A DNA stretch of 64,000 nucleotides from Chromohalobacter moromii (GCF_023091865.1 NZ_JAHXDI010000001.1:434001-498000); one strand, 5' to 3'; shown: positions 9,158-20,265, numbered from the stretch's first letter. Numbers and translations are program-made. Notes: generated from the letters alone by a model not told the origin.

Positions 9158-10165
9158 TCAGGTACTTTGACGCAGAGCGATCTCGAAGCCCATGTCATGG
9201 CGAGAAGGATTGCGCGGGGCTCCCTGCAAGCGCTCGACGATCAGGCGCGCGGCCTGTTCGCCAATGGCGCGACGAGGCGTGATGACGGTGGTAAGCGTCG
9301 GCCAGGTGGCATCGGTGATGTCGAGGCCGTTGAAGCCCGCCAAGGCCAACTGCCCGGGCACATCGAGACGCCGCCGCTGACATTCGAACAAGGCCCCGGC
9401 CGCCAAATCATCGTTACAACAGAACACGGCATCCATGTCCGGCCAGCGTTCGAGCATGGCTGAAAGCAGTTCCCCGCCAAGGCGATAGGACGAGGGGCGC
9501 GGTGTCGTTTGGCAGCGTTGCGTCGAAAGCCCCGCCGCTTTCAAGGCATCTTCCCAGCCGGCCAGTCGCTGCTGCACTCGGTAATCGAGTCGTGCGCCGC
9601 AGAATCCGATGCGCCGATAGCCGGCAGCGATCAAGGCCTCCCCGATAGCACGCCCCGCCACGCGTTGATCGAGGCCGACGTTGATGTCGAGCGGGTTATC
9701 GGTTAGCTCCATGGTTTCCACGACCGGCAGACGCGCACGATTCAGAAGGCGCTGGGCGTAGTCGGTGTGTCGGGTGCTGGAGAGCACGAAGCCGTCGACG
9801 CCGTAGGCGAGGAAGGTATCGATCAGCCGCTCCTCCTCGAGGATCGAGTACCCGGTGTGGCCCATGAGCACCTGATAGCCGGCCTCGCGGAGCCCTTCAT
9901 CGACGCCCCGCTGGACCTCGGAGAATACCGAATTGGAGATCGATGGCACCAGCAATGCCACGCTCAGGCTGCGTCCGCTGGAAAGCGCTCCGGCTTGGCG
10001 GTTGGGGATGTAATCCAGCACGTCGATGGCTTCTTCGACGCGCAGTCTCACCGTTTCGGAGACGCGCTGCGGCTCGCGCAGGCAACGCGAGACCGTGACT
10101 TTGCTGACGCCGACGCGTTCGGCGATATCCTGAAGCGTGACGCGACCCGATGAACGACGCGGCAT
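9158..10165 (-). CDS. gntR: LacI-family transcriptional repressor, GntR-like (gluconate regulator)
   Basis: A LacI-family regulator expected to repress the gluconate genes until gluconate or 6-phosphogluconate binds. The N-terminal helix-turn-helix (VTLQDIAERVGVSKVTVSR) is followed by the hinge (LDYIPNRQAGALS) and a periplasmic-binding-protein-like effector domain (CCNDDLAAGALFECQRR, LALAGFNGLDIT). The pattern follows E. coli GntR closely. ATG 10165 is preferred; another at 10177 would place AAGGAG directly against the start codon. It converges on gntK, and its own upstream region carries a matching operator, suggesting autoregulation. Confidence 0.9.
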   Translation of the reverse strand: MPRRSSGRVTLQDIAERVGVSKVTVSRCLREPQRVSETVRLRVEEAIDVLDYIPNRQAGALSSGRSLSVALLVPSISNSVFSEVQRGVDEGLREAGYQVLMGHTGYSILEEERLIDTFLAYGVDGFVLSSTRHTDYAQRLLNRARLPVVETMELTDNPLDINVGLDQRVAGRAIGEALIAAGYRRIGFCGARLDYRVQQRLAGWEDALKAAGLSTQRCQTTPRPSSYRLGGELLSAMLERWPDMDAVFCCNDDLAAGALFECQRRRLDVPGQLALAGFNGLDITDATWPTLTTVITPRRAIGEQAARLIVERLQGAPRNPSRHDMGFEIALRQST

Positions 10166-10199
10166 GTGTGTCCCCATCTCCTTGTTATGTTATGCCGCA

Positions 10200-10215
10200 A
10201 TGTTAGCGGTAACGT
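10200..10215. promoter_or_regulatory. Imperfect GntR-type operator upstream of gntR
   Basis: ATGTTAGCGGTAACGT differs from the perfect palindrome at 8536-8551 by two bases. It lies 35 bases upstream of the gntR start codon, a position fit for autorepression. It would be a weaker site because one base in each arm is changed. Confidence 0.65.
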
Positions 10216-10273
10216 TTTCGGAGATTAGCATCCTCGTCTGGACATGACTGTTGGGCCATGGTCGCAAGCGGCG

Positions 10274-11200
10274 TCAGAAAGATAGCAAGAGCAGGATCAA
10301 CGGCGGCGAGAGTAGCGATAGCAAGAAGCCGTTGACGATGGCGATGGGCACGCAGGCCACGCCACCGTGCTGCTGAATGACGGGCAGGGTGAAGTCCATG
10401 GACGTGGCGCCGCCATAGCCGATGGCGAGTGGCGTGGCGCGATGAATGACCAGAGGGATGAGCAGGAAAGCGAATAGTTCGCGTGCCAGGTCGTTGAAGA
10501 AGGCCACGCCGCCCAGTACCGGGCCGAGCTGATCGCCGATCAGAATGCCGGACAGCGAATACCAGCCGAACCCGGCGGCCATGGCCAGGCCCTCGTTCCA
10601 GCGCAGATCGAGCAACGGCGCGGCCAGCAAACCGCCGACCAGCGAGCTGAGCGCGACGCAGATCGCGATGACCAGGCCGTGGCGATTGAGCAGTATCTGC
10701 TTGAGTGGCATGCCCGAGTTGCGCAACTGGCAACCGATCAACGCCAGCAGCAGGTAAAGCGCCCATTCGGCGAGTGGCTCCGCCCAGGCATGTACGACCC
10801 CGTCGCCCCAATGGCCGGCCGCCACGCCGAATAGCGTTCCCAAGACCACCACGCCTGCCAGCGACAACGAGCCGGCCAGCGCCGCGCCGGTGCTGGTCGG
10901 TGCGTTGGCGACGCGCGGCGACTCTCCGGCACGCAGGCGGCTGCGGCGTGACAACCAGGCCAACGCCAGCAAGTTGAGCGGGGTGATGATCGCGAACAAG
11001 GTCGCGGCCTGGCCGCTCATGCGCGAGAGCTGGCCCAGCAGGTCCTCGAGGCCGGCGAGACTGACGCCCATCAAGAACAGGATGATGTAGACCGAGGCGT
11101 TCACGCCGCGCTCGATCAGAGCCAGAGCGCCGCGATGACGAATCGGGATGAGATAGCCCACGATCAAGGGCAACAAGATCAACAGCAATCCGGCCAGCAT
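10274..11200 (-). CDS. Lysine exporter LysO family membrane protein (DUF340)
   Basis: A predicted inner-membrane protein of 308 residues with about eight helices, very like E. coli LysO (YbjE), which exports L-lysine and thialysine. Family stretches seen are LIVGYLIPIRHRGAL near the N-terminus, FGWYSLSGIL, AFFNDLARELFAF, and GGATSMDFTLPV near the C-terminus, where conserved acidic residues act in transport. The start at 11200 (MLAGLLLILLP) has CTGGAG upstream; the longer frame to 11263 adds only a charged tail. It stands alone between gntR and a DUF3108 gene on the same strand. Confidence 0.85.
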   Translation of the reverse strand: MLAGLLLILLPLIVGYLIPIRHRGALALIERGVNASVYIILFLMGVSLAGLEDLLGQLSRMSGQAATLFAIITPLNLLALAWLSRRSRLRAGESPRVANAPTSTGAALAGSLSLAGVVVLGTLFGVAAGHWGDGVVHAWAEPLAEWALYLLLALIGCQLRNSGMPLKQILLNRHGLVIAICVALSSLVGGLLAAPLLDLRWNEGLAMAAGFGWYSLSGILIGDQLGPVLGGVAFFNDLARELFAFLLIPLVIHRATPLAIGYGGATSMDFTLPVIQQHGGVACVPIAIVNGFLLSLLSPPLILLLLSF

Positions 11201-11283
11201 GCGCGCTCCAGGTAGGACTTCACGAAAGCTCGCCACTCTATGCGAGCGTTCGCGGCGACGCAAAAGCTTTTGCTTATGGGCGG

Positions 11284-11967
11284 TTAGCGCTTTTCATCCC
11301 GTTGCAGTTCGGTCAACACCATACGACTCGTCAGCTCGCCGTCGCGGTAGTATTCCACGCTGATCAGCAAGCCGGGTGTGGTCGATGAAAAGGCCAGGCG
11401 TAGGCGGCGGTTGGGCTTTTCAGGATTCCATCCATCGACCCAGCGGGCCTCGAACGCGCCGGCCGGGACCTCGAGCGTTTGCGGTGCCGCGACGCGATAA
11501 GCGAAATGCTCGGTACGTCCTTTGTGGTCGGCATATGCCAGTTCGCATGGGGTGGCTTTGTCATCCTGGCAGGGCGCATCGTCCAGCTTCCGGGATAGTT
11601 GGAACAAGGCACTCTGGCGATCGGGCAGGTCGGCGAGGTCGCGTGCCGATAGGTAATAACGCTCCCCGAGGCCGAACAGCGAATAGCCGCTGGCATAGTG
11701 CCAGGCTTGCACGTCCTCTTCCTGGAGGCGGAATTTTCCGCGCTCGTAGCCCTCGGCAGTGAGGATGCTGGCGCGCATCTCGCTTTGCCAGTCGTTCGTT
11801 GAAAGATGGCTGAGGCGGTGATCGACGTCGGCATCCGGCCAGCCGTCGAGGCGCAGGTGATAAGTGGCGCTGAAGGGGGTAGGTGTGTCCTGGGCGTTGG
11901 CAGCGCCGGTCAGGCCGCTCAGGACCACCACCAGCACCTGCATCACTAGGCGCGATAATCCAGGCAT
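11284..11967 (-). CDS. DUF3108 domain-containing secreted protein
   Basis: A 227-residue exported protein with a clear signal peptide (MPGLSRLVMQVLVVVL to about residue 25, ANAQD). The mature part is beta-rich with repeated aromatic-polar strands: PFSATYHLRLDGWPD, YLSARDLADLPDRQS, and TLEVPAGAFEARWVDG near the C-terminus. This pattern matches the DUF3108 family found in many gammaproteobacteria; its biochemical role is unknown. GGAGGAA precedes the ATG. It ends 84 bases before the LysO start on the same strand, so the two may share a message. No enzymatic motif is visible. Confidence 0.7.
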   Translation of the reverse strand: MPGLSRLVMQVLVVVLSGLTGAANAQDTPTPFSATYHLRLDGWPDADVDHRLSHLSTNDWQSEMRASILTAEGYERGKFRLQEEDVQAWHYASGYSLFGLGERYYLSARDLADLPDRQSALFQLSRKLDDAPCQDDKATPCELAYADHKGRTEHFAYRVAAPQTLEVPAGAFEARWVDGWNPEKPNRRLRLAFSSTTPGLLISVEYYRDGELTSRMVLTELQRDEKR

Positions 11968-12132
11968 GGGTTCCTCCGCCGTGGGGTTTGGAGCATGTGG
12001 CGATGAATGCAGCCGGCAATGGATGGGGGAGCGGGGCGTGACAGGCTTTCGCGTGCGATGCGCCGCGTCAGGCGCTACGCTGAAAGTAGCGGCATAGTAT
12101 CACTTTCCTCTTCCCTTTCAGGAGGCTGACGC

Positions 12133-12690
12133 ATGGCCAGCATACTGTTGATCGCTGGGGATTTCGTCGAAGACTACGAAATCATGGTGCCGTTTCAAGC
12201 GTTGCAGGCGATGGGGCACAGCGTCGAAGCCGTATGCCCGGACAAGAAAAAGGGCGACAGTATCAAGACGGCGATTCACGACTTCGAAGGCGACCAGACC
12301 TATTCCGAAAAGCCCGGTCATCGCTTCAGCCTGAATGCTAGTTTCGCCGATATCGACGCTTCCGGCTACGACGCGCTGGTGGTGCCGGGTGGACGCGCCC
12401 CCGAATATCTTCGCCTCGATGAGCGGGTGTTGGCGTTGGTGCGTCATTTCATGGAAGCCGACAAGCCCGTTGCCGCCATCTGTCACGGCGCGCAGTTGCT
12501 CGCCGCTGCAGTATCGCTAAGCGGGCGACGTGTCTCGGCTTATCCCGCCTGTGCGCCGGAGGTGCGGCTGGCGGGCGGTGAGTTCGTCGAGCTCGCGGCG
12601 GATCAAGCGGTGACCTGTGGCCGGTTGGTCTCGGCCCCGGCCTGGCCCGCGCATCCCGAATGGCTGAAGCAGTTCAACGCCCTGCTGTAA
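12133..12690 (+). CDS. DJ-1/PfpI family protein
   Basis: A 185-residue member of the DJ-1/PfpI glutamine-amidotransferase-like fold. The nucleophile elbow AICHGAQLL gives Cys117 followed by His118, and an acidic residue in GDFVEDYE near residue 13-16 completes the usual arrangement. [12 protein letters not shown] is the conserved second loop. Members include proteases, glyoxalase III-type enzymes and protein-repair factors, so the substrate cannot be named. The ATG has AGGAGG upstream. It is divergent from the DUF3108 gene and convergent with the fructokinase gene. Confidence 0.85.
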   Translation: MASILLIAGDFVEDYEIMVPFQALQAMGHSVEAVCPDKKKGDSIKTAIHDFEGDQTYSEKPGHRFSLNASFADIDASGYDALVVPGGRAPEYLRLDERVLALVRHFMEADKPVAAICHGAQLLAAAVSLSGRRVSAYPACAPEVRLAGGEFVELAADQAVTCGRLVSAPAWPAHPEWLKQFNALL

Positions 12691-12754
12691 AGGTGGCGGG
12701 CACGCGCTGCCCCGGTGTGTGCCCAGTGGTGCGGCGGTGCTTCCCCGCCGGACA

Positions 12755-13726
12755 TTAGGCCATGGCGTCGAGGTCGTCGCGGGTGGGCAGTGCCGTATAA
12801 GCGCCGGGACGCGTTACGGCGAAGGCTCCGCAGCGACAGGCACGCTGGGTGGCATCACGCAAGCGGGCCTCGTCCTGGCACCATTCGCCCAGCGTAGCGG
12901 CGGTGATATCGGCCTCGGCCAACTGCGCCAGCAGGCCGCCGACGAAGGCATCGCCCCCGGCGGTGGTGTCCACGGCCGTCACGTCGGGCGGTGTGACATG
13001 AATGACCTTGCCAAGCCGGTGCACGACGACCGGGTCTGGCCCGTCGGTGATTACGATCAGGCGCACGCCAGCAGCGAGACGCCATTGCAGCCACGTATCG
13101 GCGTCGTGATCGCCGCGCAGTAGGTCGAGCTCCTCGCGGGACAGCTTGAGCAAGTGTGCGTGGTCGAGCAGGGCGGTGACACGGCCGATATCGACGCGGT
13201 TATCGGGCCACAGGTTGTGGCGCAGGTTGGCATCGACGCTGATCAAGGCTTCGCCGCGCCGCGCGATGTCGGCGATGCTCAGTGTGGTCTCGGCGATTGC
13301 GTCATCGGTGAGGCTGTTGCTGCACATGTGCAGGATCGCCGGCTCGGCGAAGATGCCGGCGGGCAAATGCTCGAGACGATAAAGCAGATCCGCCGCGGGG
13401 GGTCGGTAAAAGTCGAAACGCCGCTCGCCCTGGGCATCGCGCGAGACGAATGCCAGAGCCGTGCGCGCCTCACGCGTGCGGCGAATGTCCTCGACCGACA
13501 CGCCATGACGCGCAAGTTCCTCCACGAGAAAGTCGCCGAAGCGGTCGTCGCCGACCATGCCCAAGAAGCGACTCGACAGCCCCAGGCGGGCGCAGGCCAC
13601 AGCGACATTGGCCGGCGCGCCGCCCGCATAGGGCGTGAAGGTTTCGGGGATGTCGTCGGTGGCGTCATCCAGGCGATTGGACAGCATGTCGACGAGTGCC
13701 TCGCCGAAGGCAATGAGCGGTGTCAT
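12755..13726 (-). CDS. Fructokinase (PfkB-family sugar kinase)
   Basis: A 323-residue ribokinase-fold kinase, most like bacterial fructokinases that make fructose 6-phosphate. The N-terminal GEALVDML, the substrate loop YAGGAPANVAVA and the catalytic loop DTTAGGDAF (catalytic Asp259) are all present. It is the last gene of the hexose operon; its ATG overlaps the stop of pgi by 4 bases (ATGA), so fructose 6-phosphate would pass directly to glucose 6-phosphate. GAGGAAAG lies upstream. Other PfkB sugars cannot be excluded by sequence, but context favours fructose. Confidence 0.85.
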   Translation of the reverse strand: MTPLIAFGEALVDMLSNRLDDATDDIPETFTPYAGGAPANVAVACARLGLSSRFLGMVGDDRFGDFLVEELARHGVSVEDIRRTREARTALAFVSRDAQGERRFDFYRPPAADLLYRLEHLPAGIFAEPAILHMCSNSLTDDAIAETTLSIADIARRGEALISVDANLRHNLWPDNRVDIGRVTALLDHAHLLKLSREELDLLRGDHDADTWLQWRLAAGVRLIVITDGPDPVVVHRLGKVIHVTPPDVTAVDTTAGGDAFVGGLLAQLAEADITAATLGEWCQDEARLRDATQRACRCGAFAVTRPGAYTALPTRDDLDAMA

Positions 13727-15369
13727 GACGTCTTTCCTCGTGATTTCTTGTTGTTGTCCGGTGCCTTGCCGTTCGACGCCGATGCAGGAAAGTGCTCGCG
13801 GACCAGCGACAGCAGGCCCTGGGTCGAGGCATCGAAGTCCCCGACGTTGGTGTCGATACGCTCGCTAATCTCGCCGGCGATACGCTTACCGAGTTGAACG
13901 CCCCATTGATCGAAGGAGTTGATGTTCCAGATCACGCCCTGGACGAAGACCTTGTGTTCGTACAAGGCGATCAAGGCGCCCAGATTCTTGGGCGTCAACT
14001 CATCGAGCAACAGTGTGCTCGAGGGACGGTTGCCGGGACAGCTATAGGGATCGAGTTGGCTGCCGTCCTGGCTGCCTTCCATGAAGGCGTTGGCCTGCGC
14101 GAGCATGTTGGTGAGCAGGGCGAAGTGGTGATCCTCGAATTCCGGCTCGGGTTTGAGCGAGGCGATGAAGTCGATGGGTACGTAGCGCGTGCCCTGGTGC
14201 AGCAGCTGGAAGAACGCATGCTGCCCGTTGGAACCCGTCTGCCCCCAGACGATGGGGCCGGTCTTGTAATTCACCGGCTGACCGAAGATATCCACCGACT
14301 TGCCGTTGGATTCCATGTCGAGCTGTTGGAGAAACGACGGTAGCTGATGCAAGGCCTGATCGTAAGGCACGATGGCATGCGTTTCGGCGCCGATGAAATT
14401 GATGTACCAGATGCCGATCAACGCCATGAGTACCGGCATGTTCTGCTCGAATGGTGCCTCGATGAAGTGCTGGTCCATTTCGTAGGCGCCTTCGAGGAGT
14501 TCCATGAACCCTTCGAAGCCGATGGACAATGCGATGGGCAGACCGATCGACGACCACATCGAGTATCGCCCGCCGACCCAGGCCCAGAATTCGAAGACGT
14601 TTTCCTCGCGGATGCCGAATTCCATCGCGGCCTTGCGGTTGGTCGAGGCAGCAATGAAATGCGCGCCGACATCGGCATCTTCGCCGGCATTGTCGAGGAA
14701 CCAGCGTCGCGCGGTCTTGGCGTTGAGCAGCGTTTCCTGGGTCGAAAAGGTCTTGGTCGAGACGATGAACAACGTGGTCGCTGGGTCGAGTGCTCTCAGC
14801 ACTTTCTGGATGTGCGCGCCGTCGACGTTGGAGACAAAGTGAAAGTTGAGTTCGCCGTGGCGGTGCTTGAGCAACGCGCGGCAGGCCATGTTGGGCCCCA
14901 GGTCCGAGCCGCCGATGCCGATGTTGACCACATCTTTGATCCGCTCGCCGCTGTAGCCCTTCCAATCACCGCTGCGTACTTCCTCCGAGAAGCGCTTGAT
15001 CTGTTCGCGCGTGCTTTGAATCTCGGGCATGACGTTCTTGCCATCGGCGTAGACCGGCTCATCACCCAGATGACGCAGGGCGGTATGCAGGACTGGGCGA
15101 TCTTCGGTGACGTTGATGATGTCACCGGAGAACATCTGCGCGCGACGCTGCACCAGGGCCGAGTGATCGGCGAGTTCGATCAGTTTGGCGAGTACCGCGT
15201 CGGAGACATGGTGCTTGGAGTAATCCAGGAACAAGCCGCCGACGCGCAGGCTCATCTTGTCGAAACGCTTGGGGTCTGCGGCAAAGTAATCACTGATGCG
15301 ATCATCGGCGGTCTCGCGGTGGAGACGTTCGAGAGCGCGCCAGGTGACGCTGCGCGTGAGTTGGAACAT
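13723..15369 (-). CDS. pgi: Glucose-6-phosphate isomerase
   Basis: Pgi interconverts glucose 6-phosphate and fructose 6-phosphate. The 548-residue product carries the family signatures GIGGSDLGP, the STKTFSTQET phosphate loop, GGRYSMWSSIGLP and, near the C-terminus, QWGVQLGK. ATG 15369 (MFQLTRSVTWRALERL) has AAGGAT upstream and matches the family start; a longer frame to 15453 runs into the spacer. In an Entner-Doudoroff organism it lets fructose 6-phosphate return to 6-phosphogluconate. It is 119 bases downstream of the aldo/keto reductase and overlaps fructokinase. Confidence 0.96.
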   Translation of the reverse strand: MFQLTRSVTWRALERLHRETADDRISDYFAADPKRFDKMSLRVGGLFLDYSKHHVSDAVLAKLIELADHSALVQRRAQMFSGDIINVTEDRPVLHTALRHLGDEPVYADGKNVMPEIQSTREQIKRFSEEVRSGDWKGYSGERIKDVVNIGIGGSDLGPNMACRALLKHRHGELNFHFVSNVDGAHIQKVLRALDPATTLFIVSTKTFSTQETLLNAKTARRWFLDNAGEDADVGAHFIAASTNRKAAMEFGIREENVFEFWAWVGGRYSMWSSIGLPIALSIGFEGFMELLEGAYEMDQHFIEAPFEQNMPVLMALIGIWYINFIGAETHAIVPYDQALHQLPSFLQQLDMESNGKSVDIFGQPVNYKTGPIVWGQTGSNGQHAFFQLLHQGTRYVPIDFIASLKPEPEFEDHHFALLTNMLAQANAFMEGSQDGSQLDPYSCPGNRPSSTLLLDELTPKNLGALIALYEHKVFVQGVIWNINSFDQWGVQLGKRIAGEISERIDTNVGDFDASTQGLLSLVREHFPASASNGKAPDNNKKSRGKTS

Positions 15370-15488
15370 GGCGTCATCCTTATTCATGAATCGAGCGGCA
15401 TGACCACGCGGGTCGGTTGGATGAATCGTGTCAGCTTGCCATCGGGTCCACAATGCTCATGCGACGAAAGCCGCATGCGAGACCCAGG

Positions 15489-16364
15489 CTAGGCCACACG
15501 ATGACTGCGTGCCTCTTCAAGCAATGCGAACCAAGTGGCCCGATCCAGCGTCAGGTTGCTGTCACGGTGCAATGCTTGAATACGACTTTCCTTGAGGGTG
15601 CCGATGACAGGCGCGGGATGTCCCGGCAGGCGTCGTAGCCAGGCCAGAGCCAGTCCGGCGGTACTCGACTCGAACTCTTCGGCGAAATGCTCCAGCGCGC
15701 TGCCCAGAACATCCTCGAAGACCAATCCACCACCGAGTGGTGACCAGGCCATGGGCGCGAGGTCGTCGGCGATCACGGCATCATAGAATCCATCGAAAAG
15801 CACTTCCGGACGTGCCAGCGACAGCTCAAACTGATGTGCGCCGAGCGGGTGGCGCATGGCGGCCTGCAGGCGTCGCCACTGCTCGGGCAGGAAGTTGGAA
15901 ACACCCACTGCGCCGACCTTGCCGGCGTCGATGGCGGCATCCAGTGCGGCTGCAGTGGCAGAGGCATCGAGTAGCGGATCGGGGCGGTGTAGCAGGAAGT
16001 GATCGAGGCGCTCGACGCCAAGCTGCTCCAGCGAAGCGTCGATTCGCGCATTCAGGTACTCGGGGGAGGTATCGTAATGCTTGACCCCGAAACGCGATGT
16101 GTCACGTGCGGGCAGCACGATATCCGTTTTGGTGATTACCTTGACGCGGGCCTTGAGCGCTGGGCGTCGTGCCAAGGCCTCGCCGAACAGTCGTTCACAC
16201 TCACGATTGCCGTAGATATCAGCGTGATCGAACCAATCGAGCCCTTCATCGAGGCGTGCTTCGATCCAGTCGGCCAAGCGCGTGGCACCGGCGAGTTCGG
16301 GGCGCTCGTGAAGACGCATCATGCCTAGCACAAAAGGAACGTCAAACGTCAGCTCATCGCTCAT
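15489..16364 (-). CDS. Aldo/keto reductase, YdhF-like
   Basis: A 291-residue NAD(P)H-dependent aldo/keto reductase resembling E. coli YdhF. The catalytic tetrad can be placed: Asp46 and Tyr51 in DHADIYGN, Lys in VITKTD, His in LLHRPDPL. GVSNFLPEQW and MAWSPLGGG are further family marks. The natural substrate is unknown. Its position between the mutarotase and pgi in a sugar operon suggests a sugar or sugar-derived carbonyl. ATG 16364 overlaps the mutarotase stop by 4 bases (ATGA); the longer frame to 16463 lies inside that gene. Confidence 0.85.
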   Translation of the reverse strand: MSDELTFDVPFVLGMMRLHERPELAGATRLADWIEARLDEGLDWFDHADIYGNRECERLFGEALARRPALKARVKVITKTDIVLPARDTSRFGVKHYDTSPEYLNARIDASLEQLGVERLDHFLLHRPDPLLDASATAAALDAAIDAGKVGAVGVSNFLPEQWRRLQAAMRHPLGAHQFELSLARPEVLFDGFYDAVIADDLAPMAWSPLGGGLVFEDVLGSALEHFAEEFESSTAGLALAWLRRLPGHPAPVIGTLKESRIQALHRDSNLTLDRATWFALLEEARSHRVA

Positions 16365-17272
16365 TGCGTCATGTCCTCGCGGGTCAGGGTAGTGGCCAGG
16401 AGGTGTTGGGCGCCAGGCACCAGCCATACGGGGTCGACGCGGGTACAGGCGGCCTCGACGCACAGGAAGCGGTAGCCGACATCGGCGGGCGTGTCGCCGG
16501 GCAACTCAGTGTCAGGATGCCATACCACCGTGGAATCGCTGCCTTGCTTGGCGATCTGAAGGCGGCGTGCGCCGTCGTCGAGCACGAGTGGACGATTGGA
16601 TTCGTAGATGCGATCCAGTGGGCCGCGCACACCGAGCTCGCCCTGTTGGTGCGCCTCGGAAAAGTCCTGTCGCTTGTCCAGGTAGCGCGCGCCGGCCAGT
16701 CCCTCGACACGGCATTGATGCGTATGCGCAACACTCAGGTAGCTATGCAATGCCGCGGTCAGTTTCACGGGCGTTTCGCCGCGGTGTTCGGTAACCAGCT
16801 CGACATGCAGGCGTTGGGCGCTGGCGTGGATCATCACGCGGGGCGTGAGTTGTTCGTCGAGGCGTGCTGTCGGCGACAGGTGCACCTCGACGCCTTCGTC
16901 CTCGTCGTCGACGCCGTCCAGTCGCCATTCGGCCTGACGCGCAGTGCCATGCTTGGGGCCGCGGCCGTCCGGCGACTCGTCGGCGAACCAGGGCCAGCAT
17001 ACCGGGATGCCGCCGCGGATCGTGCCGGGCAGTGCCTGTGGCGTGGGGGTGACCCACAGCCAGCCGTCCTCCTTGCTGGGTGCCGGTTGGGTGCCTGTGG
17101 CCCGCTCGGTGTCGGGGGCGAAAGGCAAATAGTGCAGTACCTGAGCGCCTTGCAGAGAGACCGCGAGTTCTCCCCAGGCCGTGTTGAACAATAGCACGCG
17201 ACGGCCTTGCCATTCGGCTTCGCGCTGCCCCTGGGTCGCGTCGAGCAATTGACGCAGGGAATCAGGAATCAT
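16361..17272 (-). CDS. D-hexose-6-phosphate mutarotase (YeaD family)
   Basis: A 303-residue aldose-1-epimerase-fold protein of the YeaD type, which interconverts the anomers of glucose 6-phosphate. Family features are GGIPVCWPWF with the following PDGRGPKHGTAR (conserved His near residue 109), the core HSYLSVAH, and WHPDTELPGDTP near the C-terminus. GAGGAGGT lies just upstream of the ATG. The ATG overlaps the glucokinase stop by 4 bases. Coupling to glucokinase fits a role in supplying the anomer that glucose-6-phosphate dehydrogenase needs. Confidence 0.87.
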   Translation of the reverse strand: MIPDSLRQLLDATQGQREAEWQGRRVLLFNTAWGELAVSLQGAQVLHYLPFAPDTERATGTQPAPSKEDGWLWVTPTPQALPGTIRGGIPVCWPWFADESPDGRGPKHGTARQAEWRLDGVDDEDEGVEVHLSPTARLDEQLTPRVMIHASAQRLHVELVTEHRGETPVKLTAALHSYLSVAHTHQCRVEGLAGARYLDKRQDFSEAHQQGELGVRGPLDRIYESNRPLVLDDGARRLQIAKQGSDSTVVWHPDTELPGDTPADVGYRFLCVEAACTRVDPVWLVPGAQHLLATTLTREDMTQ

Positions 17273-18228
17273 GCCACCTCCTCGTTATGTAACGCTTCGC
17301 AGGCACCCAGCAACCCATTCCAGGGTGCTGTGACCACCCACACGGGAATGTGAGCAGTGTACGCGTGCATGCGTCCTTTGTCGGTGAAGGCGTCGCGGAA
17401 ATGGCTGTGGGGCAGCCAATCGAGAAGGCGTGGCAGGATACCACCACACAGATAGACGCCGCCACGCGCACCGAGCATCAAGGCTGCATCGCCGCTGACA
17501 TCGCCGAGAATCTTGAGGAAGCGCTCTAGAGACTGACGCGCGAGCGGGTCGCCAGCGCGTGCCGCGCCGGTCACCTCGGCAGGCGTGTTGTAATGGGCAA
17601 TCTGCTTTGCCAGGTGCGCATTCGCGCGATAAAGATCCAGCAAGCCTTGACCACAGAGAATACGTTCTACCGAGACGCGCCCGTAGTGTTGATAAAAGTA
17701 CGCCAGCAGCTCGCGTTCATGCGCGTCGGTGGGCGCGAAGGACACGTGTCCGCCTTCGGTGGGAAGTGGTATCCAGTCGTGCTGACCGGGAAAGAGACCC
17801 GCCATTCCCAGGCCGGTGCCGGGGCCGAAGATCAACCTTGCGCTGCCCGGCGCGGCCTCGCCTTCTCCTAGCGGCACCAGGTCCTTGGCATCCACGTGGG
17901 GAACACCCAAGGCTTGTGCGGTGAAGTCGTTGATGACCTTGAATAACTCGAACCCGAACTCCTCGGTAACCTGGCGCTTGGAGAAGCACCAAGCGTTGTT
18001 GGTCATGCGGACTTCATCGTTGTGTACGGGGCAGGCGAAGGCGAGACAGGCCTCGCGGGGGGCGTCTGCGCCCACCTCGTCGAGGTAGGCGCGAATCGCC
18101 TCGGACAATGTCGGGTAGTGCGCACAAGGAAGCGTTCGGATGGCCTGAAGATCGAACGCCCCCGGCGTCACCAAGGCGAAGCGGGCATTGGTGCCGCCGA
18201 TGTCGCCAATCAAGGCAGGTCGGCTCAT
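17269..18228 (-). CDS. glk: Glucokinase
   Basis: Glucokinase phosphorylates cytosolic glucose with ATP. The 319-residue product has the N-terminal phosphate loop GDIGGTNARFAL, the substrate region NNAWCFS and VINDFTAQALG (catalytic Asp), the GPGTGLGMAG loop and PTEGGHVSFAP. It follows E. coli-type Glk rather than the ROK family. The start codon is separated by no bases from the edd stop, and its stop overlaps the mutarotase start. The edd-glk pairing matches the Pseudomonas locus. Confidence 0.94.
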   Translation of the reverse strand: MSRPALIGDIGGTNARFALVTPGAFDLQAIRTLPCAHYPTLSEAIRAYLDEVGADAPREACLAFACPVHNDEVRMTNNAWCFSKRQVTEEFGFELFKVINDFTAQALGVPHVDAKDLVPLGEGEAAPGSARLIFGPGTGLGMAGLFPGQHDWIPLPTEGGHVSFAPTDAHERELLAYFYQHYGRVSVERILCGQGLLDLYRANAHLAKQIAHYNTPAEVTGAARAGDPLARQSLERFLKILGDVSGDAALMLGARGGVYLCGGILPRLLDWLPHSHFRDAFTDKGRMHAYTAHIPVWVVTAPWNGLLGACEALHNEEVA

Positions 18229-20100
<1,872 letters not shown>

Positions 20101-20265
20101 GTCAGGACCTCATCAAGTGCGTTGGGTGGTCATGTAAGTAAATTTAGCAAAAAATACCTTGATGGTCGTGCGTCTTTTGCCCAAATTAAGGGGATAGCTG
20201 TAGTATTCTTCCAAAAGGTACTTATCGTATCCTTGGGGTGACGCCAATCAAAGGAGGAAGCCATT
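20101..20265. promoter_or_regulatory. Divergent edd/gap control region with a candidate gap promoter
   Basis: This 165-bp A/T-richer spacer separates edd from gap. Toward gap, TTGCCC (20177-20182), an 18-base spacer and TAGTAT (20201-20206) form a plausible sigma-70 promoter; AGGAGG precedes the gap ATG. An imperfect inverted repeat centred on TAAATTTA (20133-20149, TGTAA to AGCA) and TGTAGTATTC over the -10 are possible binding sites. In Pseudomonas this spacer is bound by HexR, but no clean TTGT/ACAA site is visible here. Confidence 0.5.

Noticed and set aside
12755-13726. Fructokinase catalytic loop DTTAGGDAF instead of DTTGAGDAF
   Set aside because: It still fits the PfkB signature, with the catalytic Asp kept, so it is ordinary variation.
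14347-15492. 381-codon open frame on the + strand across pgi
   Set aside because: Antisense to pgi, with no recognisable domain; a product of GC-rich codon usage.
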